DNA of 64,000 nucleotides from Neospora caninum Liverpool (GCF_000208865.1 NC_018395.1:2759920-2823919), one strand, 5' to 3'. Positions 1 through 11,305 are shown, counted from the first letter of the stretch. Made by a program: numbers and translations. Notes: generated by a model not told the origin, from the letters alone.

Positions 1-217
1 ATCCTGGAGTGCCCGCGTATCTCGGGCCACCAGAAGACGCCTCGGTAGAAAACACCAGCTTTGTCTTGCGTGCCCACAATCTTCCTCTTCGCGTCAGCGC
101 TGCTCCCGCAAGCGAAAGCAAGAAGAAGAAGAGACCAGTGTGCGTCCACACAAGAGAAAGACAAGCGAGCAAGAGAACGTGGATGCCGCCACTTCTTCGG
201 CGCGAAATGAAGAATCC

Positions 218-3200
218 ATGGATACTGTAAAGGACAAAAGTGATGAGACGGACGCAGCTGCAGAGGACTTGGGAACGGCGTGCAGGCAGAGTAGGCGAGG
301 ACCGTCTCCTTCTTCAGAAACAAACCTAGCGGGAGACACTCTGCGAAACCCGCAAATGAGGAAGACTGTAGCGCATGCGTCAACAGCCATTGAGGCGTCG
401 ATCGTAACATGCCCCATGAAGCAACACATGCCTCGAAGTCAAAGTGCCGACCTTGGGATCGCCAGTGGAAGGAAGCCAACGAGATCCACAACTGACACAA
501 CGGCCCCAGGCCTACGCACCACACGCAAGAGTGAAAGACAGCAGCCTCCTTCCGGTGACGGGGCAAAGGCCAAGAAGGAAACTGAACACACAGGAGAAGT
601 GGGGCTTCAACATACCTCCGCTCCGCACGGGGCTTCATCTGCCGTGAAGGCAAGGGACGACATTCTGGGAACGGATTTGTTTTGCTTGTCCAGTGAAAAT
701 GAATATCTGGCATGCTCTCCAGGTTCTCAATCAGCTCCTTCTCAGCCAACCTCTTCTGGACTTTCTTGTCCGTCCATGCCTCATTCACCTCCGCCGTCTT
801 CCCCGTCCTCGCTCTTGCCTTCAGTGCCCCACCACCGACGGGTCTCTTTCCCTTCCTCCTGTGCGGTGCCTTCGGCGGCCGTGCCTCGCGCCTTTTCGTC
901 TCCTGTCCCGTCTCGAAAGGGATCATCCGCCGTCGTTCCACACCCGGTGTCTTCGAGACAGGTGACGGGTGCACGCACGAGTCTCTCCTCTCTGCTGTCG
1001 TCTTCTAGGCGGCCTTTGTCGTCTGCGTGCTGCGACCTGATCGATGCGCTGAGCTGCGGCCTATGCTTGCTCTTCAACAGCAGCAGATATCCCCCCCGAC
1101 TCGTCTCAGGAAACACACAGTGGGTCAGGCGACTCTGCCTTCATCTAACGTTTCTCATGAAGCGCATGAAGCAGCTTCGCCGACAAATGTGCTATTGGCC
1201 TTTCGCGACAGAGGCGCCGTGCGCCCGTCCACAGGCGTCAGCTGGTGCTGGCCGTTCCCCGGGGTCTCAAATAGGAGAAAATCTGCTGCGGCGAAAAAGC
1301 GTGGGCAAGCGAGGAACAGCACAGAGGTCTACAGAAAAGAGCGACCCCAGACGCAAGGAGGAAAACTATTTTCCTTTCGAAGAACGACACCACCTTGAAA
1401 AAAGGGGAGTGACAAGACCAAACGACGAAAGCGGATACGAAAGAAGAGGGAAAAAGGATGAGAGCCCGGAAGGCCGACGAAGAACAGAGACGCGCCACGA
1501 ACAGCTCGACAAGGCGAGAAGGGGACTTCGATACCCAAGAGCACCACGAGTAGAAACAAATGAAGAGGCTGCATTTTCTTCCTGGTCGGCGGGGCCTTCT
1601 CACAGTTCTCAAGCGAGACTGTGGCAGAAGAAGGCGACGAGGAAAAACCGCAAAGCAGGCATCTCTCGAACTCCGAGATTGCTGGCTGTGACGGCTATTC
1701 AGCGACTGCCACGGGCACCTGAGGAGACAAACGGAGGTATAACTCAACCGTGTTCGTCTTGCCCCTCCTTATGTCCAACCTCCCCCAGAAGGGGCGGCTG
1801 TCCGTCTCCGTCGCTCTCGTCGCCTTCGTCTCTGCCTTCGTCTGCCTCTGTCGCTTCTCCGGTCTTTCCACTTCAGCTGCCCCGTACTCTCTCCAGCAAA
1901 GGACACCGTCGAGCCGTCGCAGCTGCTATGAGCCTGCCCAGTTTGAAAGTGGATCAACAGACGCAAGTTTCGTTCTCACAGTCAGCCTCCCCTGCTTCAT
2001 ACACACTGTCTCCTCAAGCGCCTTCGTTTGCTGTGGGCTGTCGCGTTCGCCGTTCTGGAGCAGCGAGATCCAGAGCCGCCAAAGTCGCTCCAGTTTCCCC
2101 AGAGGTACATACACCGGCCACGAGGACACTTCCGCGAATCTGGCACCAGGCAAGCAGTGTCGGGGATCCAGTTGGTGTTTTGCTGAAGGGCCACGACCGA
2201 TTCAGGCTTGGGAGATTGACGCAGCAGCAGAGAGCGCTGCTTCATCTCCTGCTGCAGTCAAAGCGGCTTGTCTGTCTTTTCCTCCGCGTCCTTCTTGCGC
2301 CCCTATCTTTCTCTGAAGCGGAGGCGTCGCCCTTTGAGTCTCCGTCCTCTGCCTGTTCATCCTTTCCATTCCAACAGGATGACGCAGGCGCAGCCGACGC
2401 TTGCACCGCCCCGCCCTCTTCCTTCGTCTTTCACTCGTATCCGGTCGTCCGCCGCCACCCTTTTCCAGCTCTCCCCTGTTCAGTTTCGACCTTTTCCTCG
2501 TCTGCATCTTCTCCCTCTTCTTCTCCCTCTCCCTCTCCCTCTCCCTCTCCTTCTTCTTCTCCCTCTTCTTCTTCGTCTTCATCTGGATCGCAGCCCTCAC
2601 CTTCCTCTACGGCGCTCCCTTCATCTTCGCCAGGGTCAGCGGATTCGTCGTCTGCATCTTCCATGGACAGCGTCGAACGGCGAGAGAGCGCGAGAGACGC
2701 ACCGTTGCCTCCAGGTGTCTATGGAGGCCCTCAGACTCTCATTCGGGCCCTGCAAATGTACTTCACCTATCGCCCTGGAGCTGGAAGACGTCTGCTTCGT
2801 CTCCTTCCACAGTGCATCGTGGAGGAAGAAGACAAAGTTTTGTTTCAGCCTCTCTCCTGGCGAGAAGGGGGAACTGGCGCTTTCCGGGGACAATCACGCA
2901 AAGAGCGAACAATCCACAGAGAAAGTTACAGAAGAGTCGCGGGAGCGGCAAGCGACGAGAGGGACGAAGGCCCGGTCGAGCCGACGGACGACGAAAGGAT
3001 GCGCGAGGGCAAGAAGCGAAACGAGGAAAGAGTGACAGGATGGCGACGAACGGCCGAGGACAGCAAAGACGACAGAAACGCGAGGTCGGAATCCGAAGAA
3101 GGGCCAGAGGGTGGTAGTGCACGACTGGGGGACGCTCTCGGAATGGACGAAATCGATGAGAGAGCGAGGCAGAGAAGAGAACACGATCGTGTACCAGGCG

Positions 3201-6200
3201 AGGAAACGGGAGATGAAGAAACGCAACCGATGCCACTAGAACAACTGGAGGGGAGAGAACAAACGAGTCAAGAGAGGCAGAGAGATGTACCCACAAGAGA
3301 ACAATGCGCCAGAGAAGTAGACACAGCACGATTGCCTCAGGCAGTTTTTCGCTCTCCAAACGGAGACACGACAACCGGTGACAGTCTCTTTCTGCATCGC
3401 AAAACACCTAGCCCTTCGTTGGTGGCATCAGTTTCTTCTCGTTCCTGTTCGTCTTCTTCCGGTCCGTCCCCTTATTCCTCTTGTGTGTTTTCACCGGCAT
3501 CTGGGGCATTTCTTCGATTGCCCGAGACGGCATTTGCGTCTCTGTGCGGCTTCCTTTGCGGCGATCTCCTTCCTCTGCTGCAAGCATGCCGCTATCTTCG
3601 TTCAGCTGTGCTCTCCACCTTTGGGACCTCTCAGCAGCATCTGAATCTTCTGATGGTGGATGTGGACGACACACGCTTTCCGACCCTGGCTCCTCCCGCT
3701 GCAACGCCACCTTCCCTGTCTCTCCCTTCCGAGTCTTCCGCTCCTGCTACAAGGGCTCTTCTGCGGCCGTCGTCTGCGGAATCCTCTTCGTTGACTCCTT
3801 CGTTTTCCTCCTTTCGCTATACACATCTTGCGCAGGCGTTCAAGAAAGACAAGGAGCAACTTTTGTATTTGCTGAGATTCTGGAGAGGCTCTGTGGAAGC
3901 CTGGGTGGAGCCCCGGCAGCTCGCCGAGCTGCTGGAGTGCATGGACAGCCTAGGAAACATACGCGAGCTGTCGCTCTTCTCTGATGAAAGGATGCACGCC
4001 TTTTTTTCGCAGGAAGAACCCGGTTCGCCCCAGATTTTCGATGAAACGCTGCGGCTATCCGACGAAGAACACTGCGCTGGAGACGAATCACGAAAGGAAC
4101 CCGAGAGGCATGACCGACCGGAAAGGAAACAGAACATCGCTCCTTTCCGCCGTTCAATTTTAAGACGAAAGCGATGGCTCGAGTTCGGCCCGCTCGATAT
4201 CCCTTTTGGAGGATCAGAGGACGACCCTGAAGAAGAGAAAACAGAACGAGGAGACCGTGGACACACACGCATCACTGGATCCCATTGGCAGGGGAAGCGA
4301 AGGCGCAAACGCAGTGAACGGCCACTGTTCCCTCGCCTAAGGAAGCCTTCGCCTGTGGTTTCTGTTGCTTCCTCTCCAAGTCGCTCCGCCTCTCCGCCTT
4401 CGCCTTCGCGTTTTCAGGGGCGTGCCGGCTCTTCCGATCACAGCTCATTCCTTTCGCGACGATGCGTCTCCGATGAGACACGCTTCGGGCCGGCCTCTCG
4501 CACAAGACCCGTTTCCTGTGGTATGCTTTCCCCGTGTTCGTCTCTGCCCTCGTCTCTTTCTCAAGGTTCCGAACCCTCTGCGAGGTCACCTCACGCCTCC
4601 TCGTCCTCCGTTGGCGCCTCCCTCTTGGGTCGGAAGGCAGTTCACGCGTGTCTCAACACACTCGTGTGTCTCTGTGCACGCAGCAGTCGCACGTTAGAGG
4701 CCTTTTATTCCTCTCTCAAACTCCTGAATTGTCTCTTCCTTGCCGAGATCGCTCGCCTCCCAGTTCTTCTGCTCCCCCGACTGGCGACTGTCGAGGGGTC
4801 TCCTGCCTCCGTCCCTCTTTTTGTCTCTCCCGCGCTCCGATTCGTCAGTCTCTGCGGCACGGAGACACTTCGCGTGGCGGGGATCCCTTCCCCGCGGGCC
4901 TTCGATGGAGAAAGATCAGTGCGTACCGAGGCTGCAGCGGGAGGCAGTTTCCCTCAACGCGCGCCACATCACGGACGCAACAGCAGTCGACAGAGACCAG
5001 GAGCCACCACAGCGGAGCGAGAACGAGAGCCGGAACGAGAGGGAGAAAGAAAAGCGGAACGAGAGAGGGAAAGGGAAGGAGAACGAGAAGGGGAAAGAGA
5101 AAGAGAACGAGAGGGGGAAAGAGAAAGGGAACGGGAAAGAGAACGGGAAGGGGAAAGAGAAAGAGATAGAGACGGAGAACGAGGAGGGCAAACCGACAGA
5201 GCAGAAGAGAGAGGACGCGCGAGTGAGCGGAGCTTGGAGCGCACAGGCAAGTGCGCGTCATTGAGGGGAAGAGCGGCAGAGCGTGCGAGCTCCGCGGAGA
5301 TGCGTTCCTTTCCAGAGAACGAAGAACTCCCGCAAGAAGCTGGAACGCAGCGGGAAGGAGAGCTGCGGTCCCCCTTAGCAGGAGAAAACGGACAGGAAAC
5401 AAGCTGTTGGGATGCCCACGAGCCGTACCTCTGTCTCTCCATCTGGAGGAGTCAGTCGACACTGACGACCCTTCTGTGTGAAGGCTTGACCCTACGCGTG
5501 CCGGAGACCGAGTGCGCCCGTCTGGTGACTCTTCGCCACCCGTCGGCGCGATGTGAGCAAAGCCCCGGCCACGCAGATAGAGCGCTGAGGCCAGGGACGG
5601 GGAGCGGTCGCTGCCAAGCGCAAAATGTCGAGAGAGAGAGGAGTGGAAAGGACGGCCAGCAGCCGGATAGCGAGGACGCGGTTCCGGCGACACCTGTTGA
5701 GACCGTCACACTCTCTCTGCCCTATCCCTTTCCCTCGCGTGTCGAGGAAAAGAATCAGAGTCTCCTGTCTCTTCGACCGAGCAACCAGATAACCAGCCCC
5801 GGGTGTCCGTTTCCAGCAGTCACCTGTCTGGAGTTCGCTCCCTCCCCCTTTTCCGCGTCTGCGACTTCTCTGCGGCGCTCGCCCTCGCTCCGGCGGTCTC
5901 CCTTTTCGGCGCCGGTACGCGCTGCTGTGGCTCCAAATCTCGCCGATTCCACTCGTATTCCTCTCGTATTTGCGCTCCCCGCGCTGACCCGCGTGCGTCT
6001 CCGCACGGTTTCGCAGTGTTCGCTGGTTCTGCCCCACCTCGAGGCGGCCGCATTTGCTGTCGAGGGGCGCGTGAGCCTCGTTTCCCCCGCGGGAAGGGAA
6101 AACGGCGCAGTCGGCGCCTCGGGACCGGTCGTGCTGGAGCTGCTTGGAGCCGCAGAAGACAGCCGCTTCGGCAGCGCTAACAGCTTCACATGGTGGGGCG

Positions 6201-8818
6201 GCGTCGAGCCACAGGTGACACGGGGCGACGTGGAGTCTCAGGGAGTCCTGGAGGGTTGGATGTCACCGGCGGGAGGCCTCTTCGAACGGGGCTCTGGGGA
6301 CGCGGAGGGCGCGGGGCTGGGGAGACGAGAGAGAGAGGCCGCAGACGCCAGTTCCAGGCGGCAGAGCGACGACCTTCAAGGCGAGAGGCGAGCGCTCTGG
6401 ATACATCGAGGGCGAGAGGAAGGAACAGACGCCGTGGAACCAATCCCTGAGGTAACCAGGATGGAGAATGACGCCCGCGCCGTGCACGGCTCTCAGGTCA
6501 GTGCTGCACGTGTGCACGAGTCCGGAGGGTGTCTGTGTCATTCTCGTGCTGTTGGGGAGTCGCCCTCTCTCCGCTGGTCCGAGTGTACAGGCTCGCGCTT
6601 GGTCCTCGCGTCTTCGTCTTCGCGTTCTTCGTGGAGCAAGATGGCAAGCCTCTGCATTGCACAGCTTCCGCTCTGTCTCCTTCGAGTCGCGTGTTCTCTC
6701 TTCGACACCCAAGTGAGTGTCGACCGCGTGGCCACGGTGGCGGTGGATTTGGCTGACGGCGCGGCGACCTCCGTCGCGGAGGCGGCTCTGCGAAACTTCA
6801 CTTTCCCTGCTGAAACCAAAGGGCCCTCCAGACGGGCGACAAGACTGGAAATCTGGGAAAGCGATCGGCTGCGAGGCGAGAGGCTAGGCGTGCGGACTCT
6901 CGCGCGCGCCGCCGAGAGGCCAAGCCGAAGGAAAGAGTGGAACGAGAGCGACGACGAGGAGCCGACCTCGGAGGGAAGCGATACGGCCGAGGAAGAGGAA
7001 CTGACAGCGGGAGTCGTCGAACAAGAAGCCGAAGTCTCGGAGGACGTAGATCGGACCGAAGGAGGCGCAACCGGAAACACCACGGGAGACTCAGGAACAG
7101 AGGCAGCGAGCCAAGGAAGGGGAGCCCGTAGAGAAGCAGGAGAGTGCGGAGACAGGGGTGAGAGCGGAGATGAGGACCAAGCTGTTTTGAGAGGAGACCT
7201 AGAGGACGCTCCAGCATGGAGAGCCTCTGAGAAACAGAACCCACGGGACAGGCAGGGTGGCGTTCACGTTTTGGCCGATCCGGCAGGGTGCACGAGGTGG
7301 AGAGGAGAAAGGAGAGTTCGACATTTGCATAGCGAGGAAGAACGCCGCCGGAGAGAAAGAGAGACAGCAAACGGAGAAGTGGAGAAGGCACGACGACCCA
7401 AAAGGCAGAGGGGAGAGGGAAAGGAACGGACGCCGCGCGAAGCGATGGGTACAAGGACGTGCAGACGTCGAAGCCACATACGGCCGGAATGGGAACATAT
7501 CACCTTTCGAGGCTCGATAGCGACGGGAGGCCTTCCGTGCTTGAGATGCCAAGCGTGCACAGTGGAGCGCCAATCCCATCGATGCATGTACAGAGAAACA
7601 CTTCTTCCGGAAGACATCGCGGCTCTTCTTTCTTCAGCTGCTTCCTCCTGCTCGTTTCAGGATATTCCTCTCGATGCGATCATGTGGTGTACGTACCCCC
7701 CAGGTTCCGCCGTCGCGTCGGCCGATTCGTCTGTGTGTCCTTTCTCGCAGCCCGGGTCTTCCTCTCCTTCTTCCCGCGCGGCTCCCTCGCAGCCGGCACG
7801 TCTGGTGACAGTTCTAGAAATGCGAAGACGTCGACGAACGTTCTTTCCTTTCTCCCGCCCGCCTGCCTCTCTCGTGTCCGACTGGCCTTCTATCTCCAAT
7901 GGTGGGTCAGGGACGATCTCGCCTACCTCCCCTGCTTCTTTCTCGTCTGCGTTTCCTGATTCTGTCTCGTCGCCTTCCTCAGCGCCGCTCACTCCTTCGC
8001 GCGCTTGCGGCTCTCCACACACGCTTCCAGTGTCTGCGTCCGGTTCCGTTTCCTCTCCGTTCTCGCTTGCCTCACCATCTGCGTCGTCCCGTTCTTGTCC
8101 TCCGGCTTCACGCGTTTCCGTCTCGCCAGCTCTCGCCCCGTACACCCCGTCTCCTGGCTCTCTCAGCTCGCCTTCGGCGTCGCACTCTCCTCAGTGTCCT
8201 GCCTCCTCTCCGTCACCCTGCGAAGCGGTGCCGGCTAACTTGGCCGCAGGCGCTGCTGCGCCGTGCATCCGCGCTCGGCTGTCGCGCGGTGCTCCTGTGT
8301 CTCCCCCGCAAATCGGAATTGGCGCCAACGTCCGCGAAGGTGAACCGCCAATACGACGCGCGGAGCATGCAGACGGATCGGAAACCTTAGCCTCCTGCAT
8401 CTGCGCGTTTGCGTTCGAGCCGTGTCCTTCTGGCTGCCTCGCGCGCAATGCGTTACCCGGAGTCTGGGATGCCCACAAAGGCGATCCGTGCGCCTCGTCG
8501 CTTCCTTCGCGGTTTCCCGTCGCGCTCGTTTGGCATGTTATGAAGCCCAGCAGAGGCGGCAGCCACGGGTCCGGGCTGGCGCATGCAAGAAACGTCTGTG
8601 CCCAGCAGTGGAGCCGTTTCTGGAAGGAGGTTGAACGAAAGGTAGGCGCAACGCATCGGGTCCAGTGGCAGAGAACTAGTGATGCGACCGTCCGTGCTGA
8701 CTGCATGCGCTTGTCCGAAAGGCGCGAGACCGAAGACGAGCAACGATACGCACAAGACGGCGCAGCACATGAAGACCAAACAGAAGAAAAAGGCGAAAAC
8801 AGAAGGCGAGGAATGTGA
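218..8818 (+). CDS. Giant F-box / leucine-rich-repeat-like protein, single long exon, 5' end uncertain
   Basis: Reading from the first in-frame ATG (218, context TCCATGG) gives about 2866 residues without a stop. The frame is also open from base 2, so the true start may lie upstream or in an upstream exon. An F-box-like segment sits at about nt 3512-3620 (LPETAF..., then ...DLLPLLQACRYLR), the motif that docks substrate receptors onto Skp1 in SCF ubiquitin ligases. Around it are spaced leucine-rich segments (about 3904-3985, 5820-5850, 5971-6050, 6640-6800) that resemble degenerate LRR strands, the usual substrate-binding partner of an F-box. Most of the rest is low complexity: Ser/Pro tracts (2500-2640), a Glu/Arg repeat (about 5010-5200) and charged linkers. 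The likely role, by inference, is substrate recognition for an SCF ligase. The F-box assignment is a pattern match; an unspotted intron in the charged regions is possible. Confidence 0.6.
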   Translation: MDTVKDKSDETDAAAEDLGTACRQSRRGPSPSSETNLAGDTLRNPQMRKTVAHASTAIEASIVTCPMKQHMPRSQSADLGIASGRKPTRSTTDTTAPGLRTTRKSERQQPPSGDGAKAKKETEHTGEVGLQHTSAPHGASSAVKARDDILGTDLFCLSSENEYLACSPGSQSAPSQPTSSGLSCPSMPHSPPPSSPSSLLPSVPHHRRVSFPSSCAVPSAAVPRAFSSPVPSRKGSSAVVPHPVSSRQVTGARTSLSSLLSSSRRPLSSACCDLIDALSCGLCLLFNSSRYPPRLVSGNTQWVRRLCLHLTFLMKRMKQLRRQMCYWPFATEAPCARPQASAGAGRSPGSQIGENLLRRKSVGKRGTAQRSTEKSDPRRKEENYFPFEERHHLEKRGVTRPNDESGYERRGKKDESPEGRRRTETRHEQLDKARRGLRYPRAPRVETNEEAAFSSWSAGPSHSSQARLWQKKATRKNRKAGISRTPRLLAVTAIQRLPRAPEETNGGITQPCSSCPSLCPTSPRRGGCPSPSLSSPSSLPSSASVASPVFPLQLPRTLSSKGHRRAVAAAMSLPSLKVDQQTQVSFSQSASPASYTLSPQAPSFAVGCRVRRSGAARSRAAKVAPVSPEVHTPATRTLPRIWHQASSVGDPVGVLLKGHDRFRLGRLTQQQRALLHLLLQSKRLVCLFLRVLLAPLSFSEAEASPFESPSSACSSFPFQQDDAGAADACTAPPSSFVFHSYPVVRRHPFPALPCSVSTFSSSASSPSSSPSPSPSPSPSSSPSSSSSSSGSQPSPSSTALPSSSPGSADSSSASSMDSVERRESARDAPLPPGVYGGPQTLIRALQMYFTYRPGAGRRLLRLLPQCIVEEEDKVLFQPLSWREGGTGAFRGQSRKERTIHRESYRRVAGAASDERDEGPVEPTDDERMREGKKRNEERVTGWRRTAEDSKDDRNARSESEEGPEGGSARLGDALGMDEIDERARQRREHDRVPGEETGDEETQPMPLEQLEGREQTSQERQRDVPTREQCAREVDTARLPQAVFRSPNGDTTTGDSLFLHRKTPSPSLVASVSSRSCSSSSGPSPYSSCVFSPASGAFLRLPETAFASLCGFLCGDLLPLLQACRYLRSAVLSTFGTSQQHLNLLMVDVDDTRFPTLAPPAATPPSLSLPSESSAPATRALLRPSSAESSSLTPSFSSFRYTHLAQAFKKDKEQLLYLLRFWRGSVEAWVEPRQLAELLECMDSLGNIRELSLFSDERMHAFFSQEEPGSPQIFDETLRLSDEEHCAGDESRKEPERHDRPERKQNIAPFRRSILRRKRWLEFGPLDIPFGGSEDDPEEEKTERGDRGHTRITGSHWQGKRRRKRSERPLFPRLRKPSPVVSVASSPSRSASPPSPSRFQGRAGSSDHSSFLSRRCVSDETRFGPASRTRPVSCGMLSPCSSLPSSLSQGSEPSARSPHASSSSVGASLLGRKAVHACLNTLVCLCARSSRTLEAFYSSLKLLNCLFLAEIARLPVLLLPRLATVEGSPASVPLFVSPALRFVSLCGTETLRVAGIPSPRAFDGERSVRTEAAAGGSFPQRAPHHGRNSSRQRPGATTAEREREPEREGERKAEREREREGEREGEREREREGEREREREREREGERERDRDGERGGQTDRAEERGRASERSLERTGKCASLRGRAAERASSAEMRSFPENEELPQEAGTQREGELRSPLAGENGQETSCWDAHEPYLCLSIWRSQSTLTTLLCEGLTLRVPETECARLVTLRHPSARCEQSPGHADRALRPGTGSGRCQAQNVERERSGKDGQQPDSEDAVPATPVETVTLSLPYPFPSRVEEKNQSLLSLRPSNQITSPGCPFPAVTCLEFAPSPFSASATSLRRSPSLRRSPFSAPVRAAVAPNLADSTRIPLVFALPALTRVRLRTVSQCSLVLPHLEAAAFAVEGRVSLVSPAGRENGAVGASGPVVLELLGAAEDSRFGSANSFTWWGGVEPQVTRGDVESQGVLEGWMSPAGGLFERGSGDAEGAGLGRREREAADASSRRQSDDLQGERRALWIHRGREEGTDAVEPIPEVTRMENDARAVHGSQVSAARVHESGGCLCHSRAVGESPSLRWSECTGSRLVLASSSSRSSWSKMASLCIAQLPLCLLRVACSLFDTQVSVDRVATVAVDLADGAATSVAEAALRNFTFPAETKGPSRRATRLEIWESDRLRGERLGVRTLARAAERPSRRKEWNESDDEEPTSEGSDTAEEEELTAGVVEQEAEVSEDVDRTEGGATGNTTGDSGTEAASQGRGARREAGECGDRGESGDEDQAVLRGDLEDAPAWRASEKQNPRDRQGGVHVLADPAGCTRWRGERRVRHLHSEEERRRRERETANGEVEKARRPKRQRGEGKERTPREAMGTRTCRRRSHIRPEWEHITFRGSIATGGLPCLRCQACTVERQSHRCMYRETLLPEDIAALLSSAASSCSFQDIPLDAIMWCTYPPGSAVASADSSVCPFSQPGSSSPSSRAAPSQPARLVTVLEMRRRRRTFFPFSRPPASLVSDWPSISNGGSGTISPTSPASFSSAFPDSVSSPSSAPLTPSRACGSPHTLPVSASGSVSSPFSLASPSASSRSCPPASRVSVSPALAPYTPSPGSLSSPSASHSPQCPASSPSPCEAVPANLAAGAAAPCIRARLSRGAPVSPPQIGIGANVREGEPPIRRAEHADGSETLASCICAFAFEPCPSGCLARNALPGVWDAHKGDPCASSLPSRFPVALVWHVMKPSRGGSHGSGLAHARNVCAQQWSRFWKEVERKVGATHRVQWQRTSDATVRADCMRLSERRETEDEQRYAQDGAAHEDQTEEKGENRRRGM
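2512..2580 (+). repeat. Ser/Pro-coding TCTCCC-type microsatellite inside the F-box gene
   Basis: A pyrimidine-only tract of TCTCCC and TCTTCT units encodes a run of alternating Ser and Pro within the low-complexity part of the F-box protein, upstream of the F-box. It keeps the frame and is probably a length-variable linker. Confidence 0.7.
5010..5200 (+). repeat. Polypurine repeat coding alternating Glu and Arg
   Basis: Imperfect GAGAGGGAAAGA-type units, purine-only over most of the length, encode an extended Glu/Arg-alternating stretch (units like EREREGER) in the F-box protein. Such mixed-charge repeats usually form long single alpha helices. The complementary strand reads as a Ser/Leu/Arg shadow ORF, which I left out. 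Confidence 0.75.
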
Positions 8819-11305
8819 AGCATGTGAAGCCTGCCTGGCTCTGCATAGGACACGGAGACGCGCGCGGGATGGCAGAAGAGATCGAGAAGCCACAAAAGGA
8901 GCAAGCACGGAAGAAATCCGGCAGAGGTTGAAGCGAACAGAGCGCATGAGGTGCGAAGGGCATTCTGCCCACAAAGGTGAAGGCGAAACCGCGGCAGAGT
9001 CGAAACGGCGCCGAGGGAGGCGGGGGTAACAGGCCCCTCAGCGCCGCGGATGGCTCCGCATCCTCTCGTGCGACTGACACAAATTGAAAGTGGGGAAAAC
9101 GACTTGGGGAAGAGGCGGGAGGACCGGTAAAGAAGCTATCTTGAGACGGCCGGTACGAAGGGTCGTCTGAGGAGACAAGTGGGGGCTGTCCAGTGAAGTC
9201 GCATTATTCCCGGGTCTCTTGAGCACTTTGAAAGAGTCTCTGATGGCAGTGTTTCCGTGTGTGCGTTTGCACGCCGGAACGCTGGACACCACTATACTTA
9301 ATGCACGTAACATGATGGTCATGAAAAGTACAATATAACTTGGATCCGGTAAACTACGGTACGGATATGGCATCACCAGTTTCCTCGTTTTTCCTTTCTC
9401 GGCGCTTCGCGCGTGCGTAGCCAGGTTCGGGCACTTTCGAAACGTCACGCCGTGCCTCCGAGAAAACCAAAGTCTTTCGCCGCAGCCAAGAAGTTGCCTG
9501 CCTTCCGCAAACTGGAGTGTCTGTCATGTGTTTTTCCAGCACAGGGGACCTGTCTGATATTTGTTCGCGTTTCACACGTCCGGTGGTGCTCGTAGATGCC
9601 ACCTTCTCCCTCCTTTTGAAGAGGCATTTTCTTTTTTCAGGAAGGACATCCGCTCGGATATCACCGTCGATCACTAGTGGACATAATTGGTTCTTGTACG
9701 GTTTGTGCCGACTCGACGTCTCAGAAAAAGACATGCCGGTGAAACGGCGACTGCACTCGAATAACGCACATCCCCGCGTCCACGGCAGAACACATGTATA
9801 CATCTGACTAAGTATCTCGAGTTGTTTGTGGGGGTGGTACGTCTCTATAGTCCCGAAATCCAGACAAATAGGTAGATGATGTACGCGCCAATAAAAACCG
9901 GACTAGGTCTACATTTCTACATCGCGATGCCGCTGGCGGAGATTCGCGCAGGGGGCTGCTCGTGCGCTGCCCGAAGCTTACTCGTGAGGCAAAGGACGGT
10001 CTGAACGTCGCGAAGTCGAGTTGAGCAAATGACTGAATCAGCAAATCAACATCCTCGGGTCACAGGCAGTGTCTAGTCATCTGCAAATCGGTTTGCGTGT
10101 CGCCACTCGTGGAAGCAAGCGGCCCTCGGCAGGAGTCTGTACAGCTGATCCTGGACCCTTTCTGCGCAGATGAAGACACACGAACCGTTAGAGAAATTTG
10201 TCGAGGAAATGCCTGGAGAGATAGGCGCGTTAAAGCGCGCGCAGAGAGGCGAATGTTTCCATGGCGGTTTCACCGCTGTCGTGTTGGAGTCCTATCTTCA
10301 CACCGCCGACGAAAAGGAATTTCGAGAAGCGAAGTGCATGCACTACCGCTGCTCTTGCTTTCGTGAGGGTTAAACCCTCTGGTGGAATCCTCGCTTTCTT
10401 TCCAGAAAAGTGAAGAGGTTCCGGTAGGGAAAACGCGGACGGAAAAGCGGCGCGAGACAGGAAGCGAGCGCAAGAGAAGCGTTTCACATGCAGCGGAGTG
10501 TGCGGCTGCATGCAGGCACGAGAAGACTGCACTGTCTCCTCACTTCATCCTGCTCTATGTAAGCGTCTCGTTTGTCCATAAATGAAAACTTCCCTGTCTG
10601 CTCTTTGGCTGTATCTGTCCCACGAGTTTGGCGTTTCCCAGGCTTGAATTTTCCCCTTTTGAGGCTCGAGGAAAAGCGGCGCAAGTCTGGCAGTGTCCCT
10701 GTCTCGCCAGGCTCTCTCAGCCGCCCTCGGGCATCCCCACGAAATCAAGACCGCGCGACGAAGAAAAGAAACGGAATGACAATGCAAAAAAAGCGCAGAA
10801 AGACAGGAGATGACGGAGAGCGTCTAGCGGGTCATTGCTGTGCTGTCTGTGCACCGTTTGGGACTTTCTGAGGCTGCCGCTCGAGATCCCAATCTAAGTT
10901 TTTTATTTCTCGCGCGTCTACGGCTTTTTTCTCTTGCTGTTTTCCCGCCTCTCCCTCTCAAAGTCTGCTCTCCGACTTGATCTTGTTCTCCGGCCTTTTC
11001 TTCGGAGCTCCCTGCCTCAACGAGATCTGCCAAAAATTCTCGCCCGTTGCCACCCTGCCGGATGCTCGCGTCCAGTCCCTGTCTCTTCTGTCTCCGCCCT
11101 TCGCCTTTTAAAAGTTTCGCCTCTTCTCCCCTTTACCTGCCGTTTTTCTTCGCCTTCTCTCGGACCAAAGGCCAGCATCTCGCTCTTGCAAAAACAGCTG
11201 TTTCCTCCCCCCGTCTTTGTCTCTGCAGCCTCCTCTTCCACCGAGATTCTCCAGCGCGTCCCTGTGTGTGTCTCCGGCCCGTCCCGTCCCACTTTTTTGC
11301 ACAAA
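8819..11305. other. Intergenic region between the F-box gene and eIF2B-epsilon
   Basis: About 2.5 kb without a convincing gene. It should contain the 3' UTR of the F-box gene and the promoter and 5' UTR of eIF2B-epsilon. Small ORFs on both strands lack domains or splice partners. The final 370 bases before 11306 are pyrimidine-rich and open in one frame from 10934, which I read as leader sequence because the ATG at 11306 has the much better start context. Confidence 0.5.
10335..10513. promoter_or_regulatory. Two TGCATGC motifs upstream of eIF2B-epsilon
   Basis: TGCATGC occurs at 10335 (inside the palindrome GTGCATGCAC) and again at 10507, about 0.8-1 kb upstream of the start codon. TGCATGC is a known upstream motif in apicomplexan genomes bound by ApiAP2 proteins. 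The same word is also common inside introns and coding regions of this window, so function here is only a suggestion. Confidence 0.25.

Noticed and set aside
140..217. GTG at 140 as start of the F-box protein
   Set aside because: Nuclear genes of this lineage start at ATG; the first in-frame ATG is at 218 in good context, though an upstream exon remains possible.
4845..5693. 282-residue - strand ORF rich in Leu, Phe and Pro
   Set aside because: Antisense shadow of the Glu/Arg repeat in the F-box gene.
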